The translations under genes and the position numbers were made by a program. The notes under the pieces are model-generated. The model saw only the letters and a program-made list of their open reading frames with translations. It searched no databases and was not told the DNA's origin. From assembly GCF_042685265.1 (NCBI RefSeq), contig NZ_JBHUMX010000035.1: a DNA stretch of 64,000 nucleotides; one strand, 5' to 3'. This stretch comes from Oceanobacillus_B kapialis. Its GTDB lineage: Bacteria > Bacillota > Bacilli > Bacillales > Amphibacillaceae. Shown here piece after piece: positions 7,225-15,395 of the stretch (positions are counted from its first letter, which is position 1; each line of letters begins with the position of its first letter).

Positions 7225-9147
7225 GTGAGATTTACTTTATTTGGGGAAGCCATCATGATACCTTCTGATGTGCTTGCAGCATGGATCTTTACTTTAATAC
7301 TAGGTGGGACTGTCCTATTTCTTGTTTTAAAGAAAAGGCGCTTGGGGCTAATCTGGGAGTACCTTATAACGACGAATCATCGTAAAATCGGAATTCTTTA
7401 TATATTGTTTGGGATTATTTATTTTTTCCGGGCGGGTATTGATGCATTATTTATCCGCACACAACTGGCTATGCCAAATAATGACTTTTGGGTGTTTCAA
7501 GGCGAAAAATATAATGAAGTATTCACAACACACGGCACCATGATGATCTTCTTTGTAGCAATGCCTCTTTTGTTAGGATTAATGAATACAGTGGTTCCTT
7601 TACAGATTGGCGCACGAGATCTCGCTTTTCCTTTCTTAAATGCATTGGGGTTTTGGCTGTTTTTCTCAGGGTCCTTGTTTTTTAACATGGCATTCTTTTT
7701 AAATATGACCCCGGAAATCGGTTGGACAGGCTATGCGCCATTATCCACAGAGCAATTCACACCAGGACCAGGGAGTGACTTTTATGTGTTTGGTTTACAG
7801 GTTTCTGGTCTGGGAACAATCTTCACGGCGTTGAACTTAATTGTTACTATTGTGCGTCATCGTGCTCCAGGAATGAAGATGACAAGAATGCCGCTGTTTA
7901 CGTGGACTTCCCTAATTACTTCTTTTCTAATTTTAATCGCATTTACGGTTCTCGCGATTGCCCTTTATCTGTTGATGTTTGATCGATTATTTGGGGCAGG
8001 ATTCTTCTCTGGAACAGATGGAGATCCCGTTTACTGGCAGCATTTGTTTTGGATATTTGGCCATCCAGAGGTATACATTTTGGCGCTCCCGGCATTTGGT
8101 ATCTTTTCGGATGTTATTTCTACCTTTTCACGCAAAAGGGTTTTCGGATATCCTATTATGGTGATTTCTGTCGCATTAATCGGCTTCTTAGGTTTTATGG
8201 TATGGGCCCACCATATGTTTACGGTAGGGCTGGGGCCAATGGCTAATACATTCTTTGCGATTACAACGATGTTGATAGCCGTTCCTACTGGAATAAAAGT
8301 ATTCAACTGGTTATTTACAATGCGACTAGGGGTCATTCGGTTTACCACCCCGATGTTATTTTCGTTAGGTTTTATTCCATCCTTTGTAATGGGTGGCGTA
8401 ACTGGCGTAATGCTTTCTGTATCGGCGGCAGATTTTCAATTTCATGACACCCATTTCGTTGTAGCCCATTTCCATTATGTCATTATTGCCTCCACTATAT
8501 TGGGTATTTTTGCAGGTTTGTATTACTGGTACCCGAAAATAACAGGATATGTATTGGATGAGAAGCTTGGCAGGTGGCATTTTTGGACCTTTTTAATTGG
8601 CTTTCATTTAACCTTCTTCCCGATGCATATCACCGGCTTGGAAGGGATGCCGCGCAGGGTTTATACCTATGCGGAGTCAGACGGCATAGGGGGTCTCAAC
8701 TTTATAAGCACGATTGGTGCTTTCTTAATGGGAATCAGCATGCTGTTTGCTTTATGGAATGTGTACAAAACGTATAAAGAGGACAGGAAAGTAGGGAATG
8801 ATCCGTGGGATGGACGCACATTGGAATGGAGTGTTGCTTCGCCTGCACCTGAGCATACATTTGATCCTATGCCGGTTGTCAGAGGGATTGATGCTTTCTG
8901 GTTTGCGAAAGAAGCAGGTGAAGAGATGCCTGTGACAGACAATGTTCGGGCGGCACCTTTAGAAGTGAAATCCATTTTACCTTTTCTTATGGCAATGAGT
9001 TTATTCTTTCTTTCCTTAGGAATGACGTTTGCCTGGTATTGGCTCGCTATCCTGTCCGCTGTGTTGTTGTTTGCATTGATGGTGGTCCGTGCTTTAAAGG
9101 ATGAGCGAGAGGAGCACTATGGAAGGGGGAGCAAGGATGAATCGTGA
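7225..9147 (+). CDS. coxA: Cytochrome c oxidase subunit I
   Basis: Catalytic haem-copper subunit of about 640 residues and 14 or more helices. Visible: the low-spin haem region THGTMMIFF, the D-channel loop around NTVVPLQIGARD, the HPEVYILALPAFG helix with the cross-linked His-Tyr and K-channel Glu, WAHHMFTVG, the PTGIKVFNW K-channel region, and the haem a/a3 ligands in HFVVAHFHYV. It reduces O2 to water and pumps protons. Start is uncertain: GTG at 7225 has AGGGGTGG 5 bases upstream, while ATG at 7255 has GGGGAAG 6-7 bases upstream and gives MIPSDVLAAW. The end overlaps coxC by 11 bases, indicating coupling. No subunit IV (ctaF) or haem A genes accompany it. Confidence 0.92.
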   Translation: MRFTLFGEAIMIPSDVLAAWIFTLILGGTVLFLVLKKRRLGLIWEYLITTNHRKIGILYILFGIIYFFRAGIDALFIRTQLAMPNNDFWVFQGEKYNEVFTTHGTMMIFFVAMPLLLGLMNTVVPLQIGARDLAFPFLNALGFWLFFSGSLFFNMAFFLNMTPEIGWTGYAPLSTEQFTPGPGSDFYVFGLQVSGLGTIFTALNLIVTIVRHRAPGMKMTRMPLFTWTSLITSFLILIAFTVLAIALYLLMFDRLFGAGFFSGTDGDPVYWQHLFWIFGHPEVYILALPAFGIFSDVISTFSRKRVFGYPIMVISVALIGFLGFMVWAHHMFTVGLGPMANTFFAITTMLIAVPTGIKVFNWLFTMRLGVIRFTTPMLFSLGFIPSFVMGGVTGVMLSVSAADFQFHDTHFVVAHFHYVIIASTILGIFAGLYYWYPKITGYVLDEKLGRWHFWTFLIGFHLTFFPMHITGLEGMPRRVYTYAESDGIGGLNFISTIGAFLMGISMLFALWNVYKTYKEDRKVGNDPWDGRTLEWSVASPAPEHTFDPMPVVRGIDAFWFAKEAGEEMPVTDNVRAAPLEVKSILPFLMAMSLFFLSLGMTFAWYWLAILSAVLLFALMVVRALKDEREEHYGRGSKDES

Positions 9148-9709
9148 AGAGCAATATTTATTTCAGGATAAAAAGATGGGATTTTTCATTTACCTTGGTG
9201 TAGAAGCGATAATGTTTGCGGTCCTATTTGCGACCTATCTTATTTTCACCCCCGCATCTAGCAGCCCATATCCATCAGAGATTTTTGAAGCAAGGATTGT
9301 TATTCTTTCTTCCACTTTCTTATTGTCTAGTAGTGGAACGTTATGGTTAGGAGAACGAGCTTTAAAGAAAGGGAAAGATGCCCTTCTTCTGACAGGGTTA
9401 GGGATAACGATGCTATTTGCCATCATCTTTCTATGCTTTGAAGTGTATGAATTTACCACCTTTGTTATGGAAGGGCACGGAATGAGTGCGAATGTGTTCA
9501 TGTCTTCCTATTATGTCTTAGTTGGCCTTCATGCAGCCCATGTTCTATTCGGGATTGGTTGGATGGCGATACTATTTGTTCAGTATTTCCGACAAATCCC
9601 GCGCTCCCTTTTTACAGAAAAACTATTAATCTTTTCGTACTACTGGCATTTTGTAGATATTGTTTGGGTGTTCATCATCGGTATAGTATACGTGCCTTAT
9701 TTGTTGTGA
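9137..9709 (+). CDS. coxC: Cytochrome c oxidase subunit III
   Basis: A 190-residue, five-helix subunit III that stabilises the oxidase and its proton pump. The family marks are YYWHFVDIVWVFII near the end and VGLHAAHVLFGI. Start at ATG 9137 follows AAGGGGG by 7 bases and lies inside the end of coxA; a more upstream ATG (9101) lacks a ribosome-binding site. It is the last gene of the operon; the usual fourth small subunit is missing here. Confidence 0.92.
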   Translation: MNREEQYLFQDKKMGFFIYLGVEAIMFAVLFATYLIFTPASSSPYPSEIFEARIVILSSTFLLSSSGTLWLGERALKKGKDALLLTGLGITMLFAIIFLCFEVYEFTTFVMEGHGMSANVFMSSYYVLVGLHAAHVLFGIGWMAILFVQYFRQIPRSLFTEKLLIFSYYWHFVDIVWVFIIGIVYVPYLL

Positions 9710-9868
9710 AGATAAAACATTGTCACAATAAAACGAAAAGGAATTGTCAAAATAAGTATTTATCTGTAAATTCAGCATATTGATGATTTTGGTATTGTAT
9801 TCATTATAAAATCGGGTTACAATAACCTCAGGGACAATAGTGTCATCGCTTGGGGGGAACGTAGCGGA

Positions 9869-10003
9869 ATGGAGAGCTTTTTGCAAATGTGTGAAAGTAC
9901 CAAGAATAGTTTGGGCAGACAACTTGAGGAACAAGAAGAGCAGTTTTTGCAATGGCTGTATGAGCGCTATGCGGCAGAACAAAGAGAGATTATAAGTAGT
10001 TAA
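9869..10003 (+). CDS. Small conserved-looking hypothetical protein (44 aa)
   Basis: ATG follows GGGGGGAA at 9 bases and opens a 44-residue frame (MESFLQMCESTKNSLGRQL ...) that ends at TAA and is followed 18 bases later by a clear terminator, so it is an independent transcription unit. The product is acidic and probably helical, with QLEEQEEQFLQWLYERY suggesting an amphipathic helix. I do not recognise the family. The good ribosome-binding site plus private terminator argue for a real gene or a short regulatory RNA. Confidence 0.6.
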   Translation: MESFLQMCESTKNSLGRQLEEQEEQFLQWLYERYAAEQREIISS

Positions 10004-10020
10004 GTATTGTCTTGTTGAAG

Positions 10021-10044
10021 CCTTGGTAATATCCAAGGTTTTTT
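10021..10044 (+). terminator. Rho-independent terminator
   Basis: CCTTGG-TAATAT-CCAAGG followed directly by TTTTTT, 18 bases after the stop of the 44-residue gene. Confidence 0.88.
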
Positions 10045-10131
10045 GGTTTGTGTGAATAAATACACAACTAATCAGCTCTCAGGCCTGTGAGCAGGCATCC
10101 TTTGCTTTGTTTCTCTCACTGACTCTGCACA

Positions 10132-10140
10132 TGTTATAAT
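10132..10140 (+). promoter_or_regulatory. Extended -10 promoter for ywdI-ywdK
   Basis: TGTTATAAT is a perfect TGnTATAAT extended -10, 36 bases before the ywdI start; no strong -35 is seen. Confidence 0.6.
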
Positions 10141-10176
10141 GAAACCACGAAGGAAGCAGATGAAGGAGCTATGATA

Positions 10177-10494
10177 ATGGCCGTTACAAATGAAACCATT
10201 TTACAGAAAATGATGAAGGAATTAGAGCAGGCGAAGGCAAACAAATATGAGGATAACGTCGTACAGAAACATGTACAGAATGTCCGTTTGCTATGCGATC
10301 TTTTCTTAGATGATGCGGAGGAACCTCTGGTGGAATCCTCGCCAAAGGTAGCACAGGTCGAGGATATCTCCGTAGCGGAAATGAAAGCAATGATGGGACA
10401 AGATCCTCAGGAAACACGGGAAAATAAAACAAGGAAGCAAAAAAATACTCTTGAAGAAGAGGATGGAAACGGAGACTCTATCTTCGACTTTTAA
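10177..10494 (+). CDS. ywdI: YwdI family protein (DUF5327)
   Basis: A 105-residue acidic cytosolic protein with the YwdI pattern: helical N-terminus (ILQKMMKELEQAKANK, HVQNVRLLCDLFL), central AEMKAMMG and a C-terminal DGDSIFDF. Function is unknown in the family. Start at 10177 puts AAGGAG at 8 bases; the ATG at 10171 would be only 2 bases away. It is followed by ywdK after 17 bases, as in the B. subtilis ywd cluster. Confidence 0.8.
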   Translation: MAVTNETILQKMMKELEQAKANKYEDNVVQKHVQNVRLLCDLFLDDAEEPLVESSPKVAQVEDISVAEMKAMMGQDPQETRENKTRKQKNTLEEEDGNGDSIFDF

Positions 10495-10511
10495 AGTAGG
10501 GAGGCTGAAGG

Positions 10512-10880
10512 ATGAAGTTATTTTTACTGTTAGGTGTCGTAAACGGATTTTTGGCTGTAGCTCTTGGAGCGTTTGGTGCACATGGACTTGAAGGAAGAAT
10601 TTCAGAAAAAGCAATTGCAACATGGGAAAAGGCTGTCACCTATCAAATGTTCCATACGATGGCGCTGCTTGTGACAGGGTTGTTAATGGCCAAGTTTACA
10701 AGTGGGGGACTTGTCTGGGCAGGGGGCATGTTTTTTGCAGGTATCGTGTTGTTTTCTGGTAGTCTCTATATTTATTCTGTTACTTCCATTAAAACCTTTG
10801 CGATGATTACCCCACTTGGTGGAGTAGCTTTTCTAATAGGCTGGGTACTTATTGGTACGGCCATTGTGAAAAATCTATAA
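10512..10880 (+). CDS. ywdK: DUF423 membrane protein YwdK
   Basis: A 122-residue protein of four hydrophobic helices with the DUF423 (TMEM256/YgdD) signature: GAFGAHGLEG near the start, then TYQMFHTMALL and a C-terminal GGVAFLIGW. Function in the family is unknown. It lies 17 bases after ywdI and overlaps the convergent gene at 10875 by 6 bases. Confidence 0.88.
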   Translation: MKLFLLLGVVNGFLAVALGAFGAHGLEGRISEKAIATWEKAVTYQMFHTMALLVTGLLMAKFTSGGLVWAGGMFFAGIVLFSGSLYIYSVTSIKTFAMITPLGGVAFLIGWVLIGTAIVKNL

Positions 10881-11126
10881 CCCGATAAGCAAGTAGGTTG
10901 CTAGTAGGAATAAGAGTAAGGCCCTTGCTGCATGCTTGGCGCCCTGTGCCGTCTGATTTGTTTTCCAATCGAGTAATGCTGTACAAGTAAAGCTAATGGC
11001 GATCAGATAAATGCTGCATGTGGCAAGTAAGAGATAACCTTGAATTATGGATATCAGGCCAATAATCAAGGCAAGCAAAATGGTGAGTAGTTCGATACGA
11101 ATAATCTTTTCAAATGGATGGCGCAT
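10875..11126 (-). CDS. Small hypothetical membrane protein (83 aa)
   Basis: An 83-residue protein with three hydrophobic segments (ELLTILLALIIGLISII, LLLATCSIYLIAISFTCTAL, RALLLFLLATYLLIGL) and a short charged loop. The family is not recognised. AAGGAGGAG five bases before ATG supports translation. It converges with ywdK and its stop overlaps the ywdK stop region, so the two share 6 bases. Confidence 0.7.
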   Translation of the reverse strand: MRHPFEKIIRIELLTILLALIIGLISIIQGYLLLATCSIYLIAISFTCTALLDWKTNQTAQGAKHAARALLLFLLATYLLIGL

Positions 11127-11161
11127 TGGGACTCCTCCTTACCAGGGACCTTGTATAGTGG

Positions 11162-11206
11162 AAAAAAGGATGACCTTGGGGAGAGCTCCCCAGTCATCCT
11201 TTTTTA
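11162..11206. terminator. Strong terminator-like hairpin, both directions
   Basis: AAAAAAGGATGAC and GTCATCCTTTTTT flank an inner GGGGA/TCCCC stem. It lies upstream of the 83-residue gene and next to repeat A copy 1; transcripts ending here from either side are plausible. Confidence 0.75.
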
Positions 11207-11231
11207 ATAAATAAGAAAGCATAAAAATTTA

Positions 11232-11411
11232 CTGTATAATGTTCTTAGACAGCAACAGCCACGTCCAGCTCCAGCGCCCAGAGACTAGCGCGACTTCCTT
11301 CACCTCCGTACGATAAGTCAACATCAGCTCCCTACGATCGCCGTGTTTCCTTTATCTCCTACGGCTCAGTCCAGTCCGTACGTCTCTAAACGGGCGCTTG
11401 CGCTTTTGTTC
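11232..11411 (+). repeat. 180-bp dispersed repeat A, copy 1
   Basis: Begins CTGTATAATGTTCTTAGACA and ends GGGCGCTTGCGCTTTTGTTC. A copy of the same length at 51368-51547 differs by only about a dozen bases. The ends form a dyad: AGCGCCCAGAGAC near the start is complementary to GTCTCT..GGGCGCT near the end. A TATAAT box at the left edge and a GCGC/T-rich right edge make it look like a small self-contained transcript or a MITE-like unit. No convincing reading frame. Confidence 0.8.
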
Positions 11412-11451
11412 ATATATAGGCGGTTATTAAGGGCTCGTTCTTTACCGCAAC

Positions 11452-11919
11452 TTATCTTGGTGGAAAAGAAGCCAACGATGGATTGTTTCCGTATGGATAA
11501 GAATAGTTTATTTCTTCATCAAACGTTACATAATCAAGATAGACCATAAGTAATAAGTATCGTTTTCCTGTTTGCGGGTCGCTTAAAATAATATGATCTC
11601 TTCCGGCAGCTTCAATAATCCCTCTGAAAACTTTTGCGTTCCACTGACTGTTTCCTTCAAACGTCATGTAGACAGTTGCCTGCTTCCCGCGGTTTAAGCG
11701 TAAAATATTCTCAATATATGATTCTTGGATGGGAAGCATTCCTTGTTCCTGGCCTATGGATGTTTGCTGTTGTTGTGTTTGCTGCGCTTGCTGGGGATAT
11801 TGCTGACGCGCGTTGTAGACAGGATAGTAAGCTGGGGAAGCTGTTGGATAATAATAATACGGGTAACTTGGATATTGAACCCCTTCCTGAGATTGTTGAT
11901 TTTCTTGGTTCTCACTCAT
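11452..11919 (-). CDS. gerQ: Spore coat protein GerQ
   Basis: A 155-residue spore coat protein. The N-terminal third is low-complexity, rich in Tyr, Pro and Gln; the C-terminal half (QESYIENILRLNRGKQATVY ... DPQTGKRYLLLMVYLDYVTF) is the conserved GerQ domain. In B. subtilis GerQ is cross-linked in the coat by transglutaminase and is needed to localise the cortex hydrolase CwlJ during germination; the Gln-rich part fits such cross-linking. AGGAGGGA precedes ATG. It lies where B. subtilis has ywdL (gerQ), after ywdK. Its 3' end abuts repeat A, 40 bases away. Confidence 0.92.
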   Translation of the reverse strand: MSENQENQQSQEGVQYPSYPYYYYPTASPAYYPVYNARQQYPQQAQQTQQQQTSIGQEQGMLPIQESYIENILRLNRGKQATVYMTFEGNSQWNAKVFRGIIEAAGRDHIILSDPQTGKRYLLLMVYLDYVTFDEEINYSYPYGNNPSLASFPPR

Positions 11920-12159
11920 TTAAATCCCTCCTATAATTACTTCTATTCTCAAAGCATGCCTCACCTATATCTTGCTCTGCATTTGTGGTGGTCGGAAGAA
12001 ATTATTTAGTACCTGAAATTCTTCCGATCTGAACATCTATAAAGTGGATAGGGAATTTATGCGATAGGCATTCCTCATTTCTGCGAAGTCTGGATGCAAA
12101 GCTCACTATTAATAGGTATGTGGGGGAGTAGGCAGATATGCAAAGAAAAAATAGAATAA

Positions 12160-12202
12160 AAGAAAGAGCTGCCTTCAAGTCATTTCGACTTTTAGACAGC
12201 CC
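12160..12202 (-). terminator. Minus-strand terminator downstream of hemQ
   Basis: Read on the minus strand, GGCTGTCT pairs with AGGCAGCT (one G-U), with an inner AAGTC/GACTT stem, followed by CTTTCTTTT. It lies about 170 bases after the hemQ stop, beyond repeat C copy 2. No gene is seen between gerQ (11919) and hemQ (12370); the rest of that 450-base gap holds repeat C. Confidence 0.65.
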
Positions 12203-12223
12203 TAGATTAAATTATTTACCCCG

Positions 12224-12377
12224 CTTTAACTGGCAGTAAGACCCCCAACTTCAAGAAAACGGGAAGCAATCAAGTATTTTAAGTGGGGATCAACTGCATT
12301 ACAGGTCTGCTTCGTTCAACTAACTTTTGGTGGGTAGTAAGGGATTCCCGCACCAAATGGAGTTTTACGTTATAAAG
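12224..12377 (+). repeat. Dispersed repeat family C, copy 2
   Basis: Starts TTTAACTGGCAGTAAGACC, contains TTCGTTCAACTAAC, and ends in a hairpin TTGGTGGG ... CCCGCACCAA followed by ATGGAGTTTTAC. It runs into the last codons of hemQ, so the repeat probably inserted at or replaced the end of the gene's 3' region. Confidence 0.65.
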
Positions 12378-13119
12378 AAAGGTAGTTTTGAAGGTGTTCT
12401 TTCGGAAGGTGGTTTCCTACAAAGAATTCTCCAAACTCTCCGTACTTCGAGCTTACTTCATCGAAGCGCATTTCATAAACGATTTTCTTAAATTGAAGTG
12501 GCTCATGTGCAAAGAGGGTTACGCCCCATTCCCAGTCGTCTAGACCAATGGAACCCGTAATGATTTGCTTTACTTTGCCTGCGTATTTACGCCCTGTCTT
12601 ACTATGCTCATAAAGCATTTTTGCGCGAACATTTTTTTCTAATGTATACCAGTTTTCATCCCCTTGGCGTCTTCTATCCATTGGATAAAAGCAAATGTAT
12701 TCCCATTTAGGGAGGATTGGCTTAAGACGTGCTTGTGTCTCAGGTAATGTTTCTGGGTCGACGCCATCTTTAGACTCCCGATACTTAGAAAGTTCTACAA
12801 CGGAAACATAGGAATGAGCAGGTAATAAAAATTCCCCAAATTTGGATTTGCTCAACTCAGTTTCCATATCAGAAAGCTCGTCCACTGTAGGGCGAAGGAA
12901 CATAAACATGAGGTCAGCTTTTTGTCCAAGGACTTTATAAAGAACTTGGCTGCCTTCCTTCGCTTCTTCTACAGTTTCCCATTTAGTAAGTAATGTGTGA
13001 AGGCTGTCAATTGCTTCTTTGCGCTCTTCTTCTGAAGCTAGCTTCCAAGCATTCCAGTCAATGGTGCGCAAGTCGTGCAAGCTATACCAGCCATCCATGG
13101 TTTCTACTGCTTCAACCAT
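12370..13119 (-). CDS. hemQ: Coproheme decarboxylase HemQ
   Basis: A 249-residue member of the chlorite dismutase-like fold. HemQ performs the last step of the coproporphyrin-dependent haem pathway of Gram-positives, decarboxylating coproheme to haem b with peroxide. Visible: the catalytic Tyr region WEYICFYPMDRRRQ, the haem-ligand His in MLYEHSKTGR, and the C-terminal GEFGEFFVGNHLP. AAGGAGAGATAAAG precedes ATG. It is divergent from pta, as ywfI is in B. subtilis. Its 3' end touches repeat C copy 2, but the length is normal for the family. Confidence 0.93.
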   Translation of the reverse strand: MVEAVETMDGWYSLHDLRTIDWNAWKLASEEERKEAIDSLHTLLTKWETVEEAKEGSQVLYKVLGQKADLMFMFLRPTVDELSDMETELSKSKFGEFLLPAHSYVSVVELSKYRESKDGVDPETLPETQARLKPILPKWEYICFYPMDRRRQGDENWYTLEKNVRAKMLYEHSKTGRKYAGKVKQIITGSIGLDDWEWGVTLFAHEPLQFKKIVYEMRFDEVSSKYGEFGEFFVGNHLPKEHLQNYLSL

Positions 13120-13161
13120 CTTTATCTCTCCTTCATTTATAATTATTATGTGTATGTTTTT

Positions 13162-13170
13162 ACTATAGCA
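13162..13170 (-). promoter_or_regulatory. Extended -10 promoter for hemQ
   Basis: On the minus strand TGCTATAGT fits TGnTATAAT with one change, 43 bases before the hemQ start. Confidence 0.45.
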
Positions 13171-13345
13171 TAATTAGGGAATGATATTCATGACACAGGT
13201 TAGGTAAGGGATGACGAATTCACTTGAAATTTGATATATTGTCATAGGTCTGTCAAAAAGCTCTCATTATTGGAGCAAATACTTTGATTTACACTATAAA
13301 TCATCTAGAATTATGTAAGTACAAGCAATCAGGAGGTTAGGGACC

Positions 13346-14314
13346 ATGAATTTATTTGATCAATTAAAAGAAAGAGTTGTTTCCAAAAACAGAAGCATCG
13401 TTTTCCCAGAGGGAACGGATGAGCGAATTTTAACTGCAGCTAGCCAGTTGGGCGCTGCCGGTGTATTAAAACCAATTCTAATTGGTGAAAAAGCAGTCGT
13501 GAAACAAAAAGCAGAAGAAGCTGGGGTGGACGTATCTACATCAACCATTATCGATCCACGTGACTTCGCGGAGTTTGATCTAATGGTGGATACGTTTGTG
13601 GAAAGACGTAAAGGAAAAGCAACAAAAGAAGATGCTCAAAAAATCTTGCTTGATGAAAACTATTTCGGCACAATGCTTGTTTACATGAATCAAGCAGATG
13701 GACTTGTTAGTGGTGCTGCTCATTCTACAGCAGACACAGTAAGACCAGCACTGCAAATTATTAAAACCAAGGAAGGTATCAAAAAAACTTCCGGTGTGTT
13801 TGTTATGGTTCGCGATGAAGAAAAATATGTATTTGCAGATTGTGCCATTAACATTACGCCTGACAGCCAGGACCTAGCTGAAATTGCAGTAGAAAGTGCA
13901 GAAACTGCAAAATTATTCGATGTTGACCCACGTGTGGCGATGCTAAGCTTCTCAACTAAAGGATCTGCGAAATCTCCGGAAACGGAAAAAGTTGTCGAAG
14001 CATTACAAGTAGCGAAAGAGAAAAACCCATCACTTGTTATTGATGGGGAATTCCAATTTGATGCTGCGTTTGTCCCAAGTGTTGCAAGCAAAAAAGCACC
14101 AAATGCAGACATTCAAGGTGATGCAAATGTTTTTGTATTCCCAAGCTTGGAAGCAGGAAACATTGGCTACAAAATTGCACAGCGTATCGGTGGTATGGAA
14201 GCAGTTGGACCAATCCTTCAAGGGTTAAACAAACCTGTGAACGACCTTTCCCGTGGTTGCAGTGCAGAAGATGTTTATAAGCTTGCATTAATTACAGCTG
14301 CACAGGCTGAGTAG
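13346..14314 (+). CDS. pta: Phosphate acetyltransferase
   Basis: A 322-residue short-form Pta, which interconverts acetyl-CoA and acetyl phosphate in overflow metabolism. Family marks: the N-terminal RSIVFPEGTDERIL, ADGLVSGAAHSTADTVRPAL, FADCAINITPDSQDLAEIA, MLSFSTKGSAKSP, and the C-terminal FPSLEAGNIGYKIAQRIGG and DLSRGCSAEDVY. GGAGGTTAGGGACC precedes ATG. It stands alone, divergent from hemQ, and is closed by a strong terminator. I see no clear CcpA cre site upstream. Confidence 0.95.
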   Translation: MNLFDQLKERVVSKNRSIVFPEGTDERILTAASQLGAAGVLKPILIGEKAVVKQKAEEAGVDVSTSTIIDPRDFAEFDLMVDTFVERRKGKATKEDAQKILLDENYFGTMLVYMNQADGLVSGAAHSTADTVRPALQIIKTKEGIKKTSGVFVMVRDEEKYVFADCAINITPDSQDLAEIAVESAETAKLFDVDPRVAMLSFSTKGSAKSPETEKVVEALQVAKEKNPSLVIDGEFQFDAAFVPSVASKKAPNADIQGDANVFVFPSLEAGNIGYKIAQRIGGMEAVGPILQGLNKPVNDLSRGCSAEDVYKLALITAAQAE

Positions 14315-14327
14315 TAGACTGAAAACT

Positions 14328-14376
14328 AAAGCAGAACAGGTTCGAGATGCGTTTCGAACTTGTTCTGCTTTTTTTG
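14328..14376 (+). terminator. Terminator of pta
   Basis: AAAGCAGAACA pairs with TGTTCTGCTTT and an inner GTTCGA/TCGAAC stem, followed by a seven-T run. Confidence 0.9.
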
Positions 14377-14413
14377 TTTGCATAGGAAATTGTAAAATTT
14401 GTTTACTGTGGAA

Positions 14414-14495
14414 TAGAGACGTACGGGCTGGGACTGCGGTAAATCCTCGCCCCACCGAAACCATTTGGAGCGATCCGTAGGAGATAAAGGAAACA
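14414..14495 (-). repeat. Degenerate partial copy of repeat A
   Basis: Read on the minus strand it contains TGTTTCCTTTATCTCCTACGG, then diverged sequence, then CAGTCCCAGCCCGTACGTCTCT, which are the right-hand blocks of the 180-bp repeat at 11232 and 51368. The left half is missing and the middle is replaced by CCAAATGGTTTCGGTGGGG. Confidence 0.6.
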
Positions 14496-14525
14496 TGTTT
14501 TTTAAAAAAATTGGCCGGAAAGCGT

Positions 14526-15254
14526 TCAATGATTTGCTGCATTCTCCCAGTCTACGTCCATGTCTTCAAGGATCTCGTAAATACGATTTTCCCCGACGAT
14601 TTCATAAGTTGTGAAGTCGACCTCAATCCATTTATCACTAATATCAAAGTAATAAATAGGTTGAGATGGGGTATGTAACGTATAATTCTCATCTAGATTT
14701 TCCTTCCATTCAAGCCTTTCCCGAACCTCCAGCTTGAATAGCGTATTAATCAAACGATTGATCAATTGAGGATCTTCAATTGTAATCATGCGTTCATTCT
14801 CCCTTTTTCCGTTCCAAGTAGAGTTTTCAATTTTCAAATGTTCGATCTTTCCTGCATCGAACTGCCCTTCATCTTGTACGATTTCTTCAATAGGAGTAAT
14901 GCTTTGGGTGATATAAAGAATGCCAAAAAAGATCATGGCATAGCCTACCATGCGTACAAAATGAAAAATATATTGCCTCTCCTCCTGAGCATGCTTATAT
15001 TCAAATAATGCTTCATACCCCGCATAAAGTGTGGCAATGCCCGCTGCTGCTAAAAATGCTACTTGCATAGAAGAATAGAGGAATAGAAGAATAATGACGA
15101 TAACAAAAAGAAGGATGTATACGCGATTTACGATTTTTTGTTTGTGGTTGAAAGGTTGGCCTTCTTCAGAAATATTGTATTTATGCTTTAGCCAAAAATT
15201 CATCAGTTGTGTTGCTAACAATACAATTGGCACCAAGAAAGATATGGTGGTCAT
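14526..15254 (-). CDS. DUF4181-like membrane protein with extracytoplasmic C-terminal domain
   Basis: A 242-residue protein. The first about 130 residues hold four hydrophobic helices with the pattern LMNFWLKHKYNIS and EYKHAQEERQYIFHF, which I associate with the DUF4181 family of Bacillaceae. The last 110 residues are soluble and acidic, with PSQPIYYFDISDKWIEVDF, and are predicted to lie outside. Function is unknown. The start has AGGAGG upstream. It lies between pta and lipL, a position with no counterpart I know in B. subtilis, so it is probably lineage-specific. Confidence 0.65.
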   Translation of the reverse strand: MTTISFLVPIVLLATQLMNFWLKHKYNISEEGQPFNHKQKIVNRVYILLFVIVIILLFLYSSMQVAFLAAAGIATLYAGYEALFEYKHAQEERQYIFHFVRMVGYAMIFFGILYITQSITPIEEIVQDEGQFDAGKIEHLKIENSTWNGKRENERMITIEDPQLINRLINTLFKLEVRERLEWKENLDENYTLHTPSQPIYYFDISDKWIEVDFTTYEIVGENRIYEILEDMDVDWENAANH

Positions 15255-15353
15255 CGTTACTTCCTCCTTTTAGGAATGAAGTTTTCGTAATCTTTTGTAA
15301 TTGTAACATAAGGAGATATAAACTTAGTTATATCTGGAAATACAAGCGTTAAA

Positions 15354-15386
15354 TTAAAAAAAAGCCTGCCAGCTACAGGCAGACTT
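15354..15386 (-). terminator. Terminator of lipL
   Basis: On the minus strand AGTCTGCC-TGTAGCT-GGCAGGCT followed by eight Ts, 10 bases after the lipL stop. Confidence 0.82.
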
Positions 15387-15395
15387 ATAACGTAA

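Noticed and set aside
11343..11549. 68-codon frame across repeat A and the end of gerQ
   Set aside because: Antisense to gerQ in part, repeat-derived and without a ribosome-binding site.
14288..14542. Minus-strand frames across the pta terminator
   Set aside because: Antisense to the pta terminator and the decayed repeat; no supporting signals.
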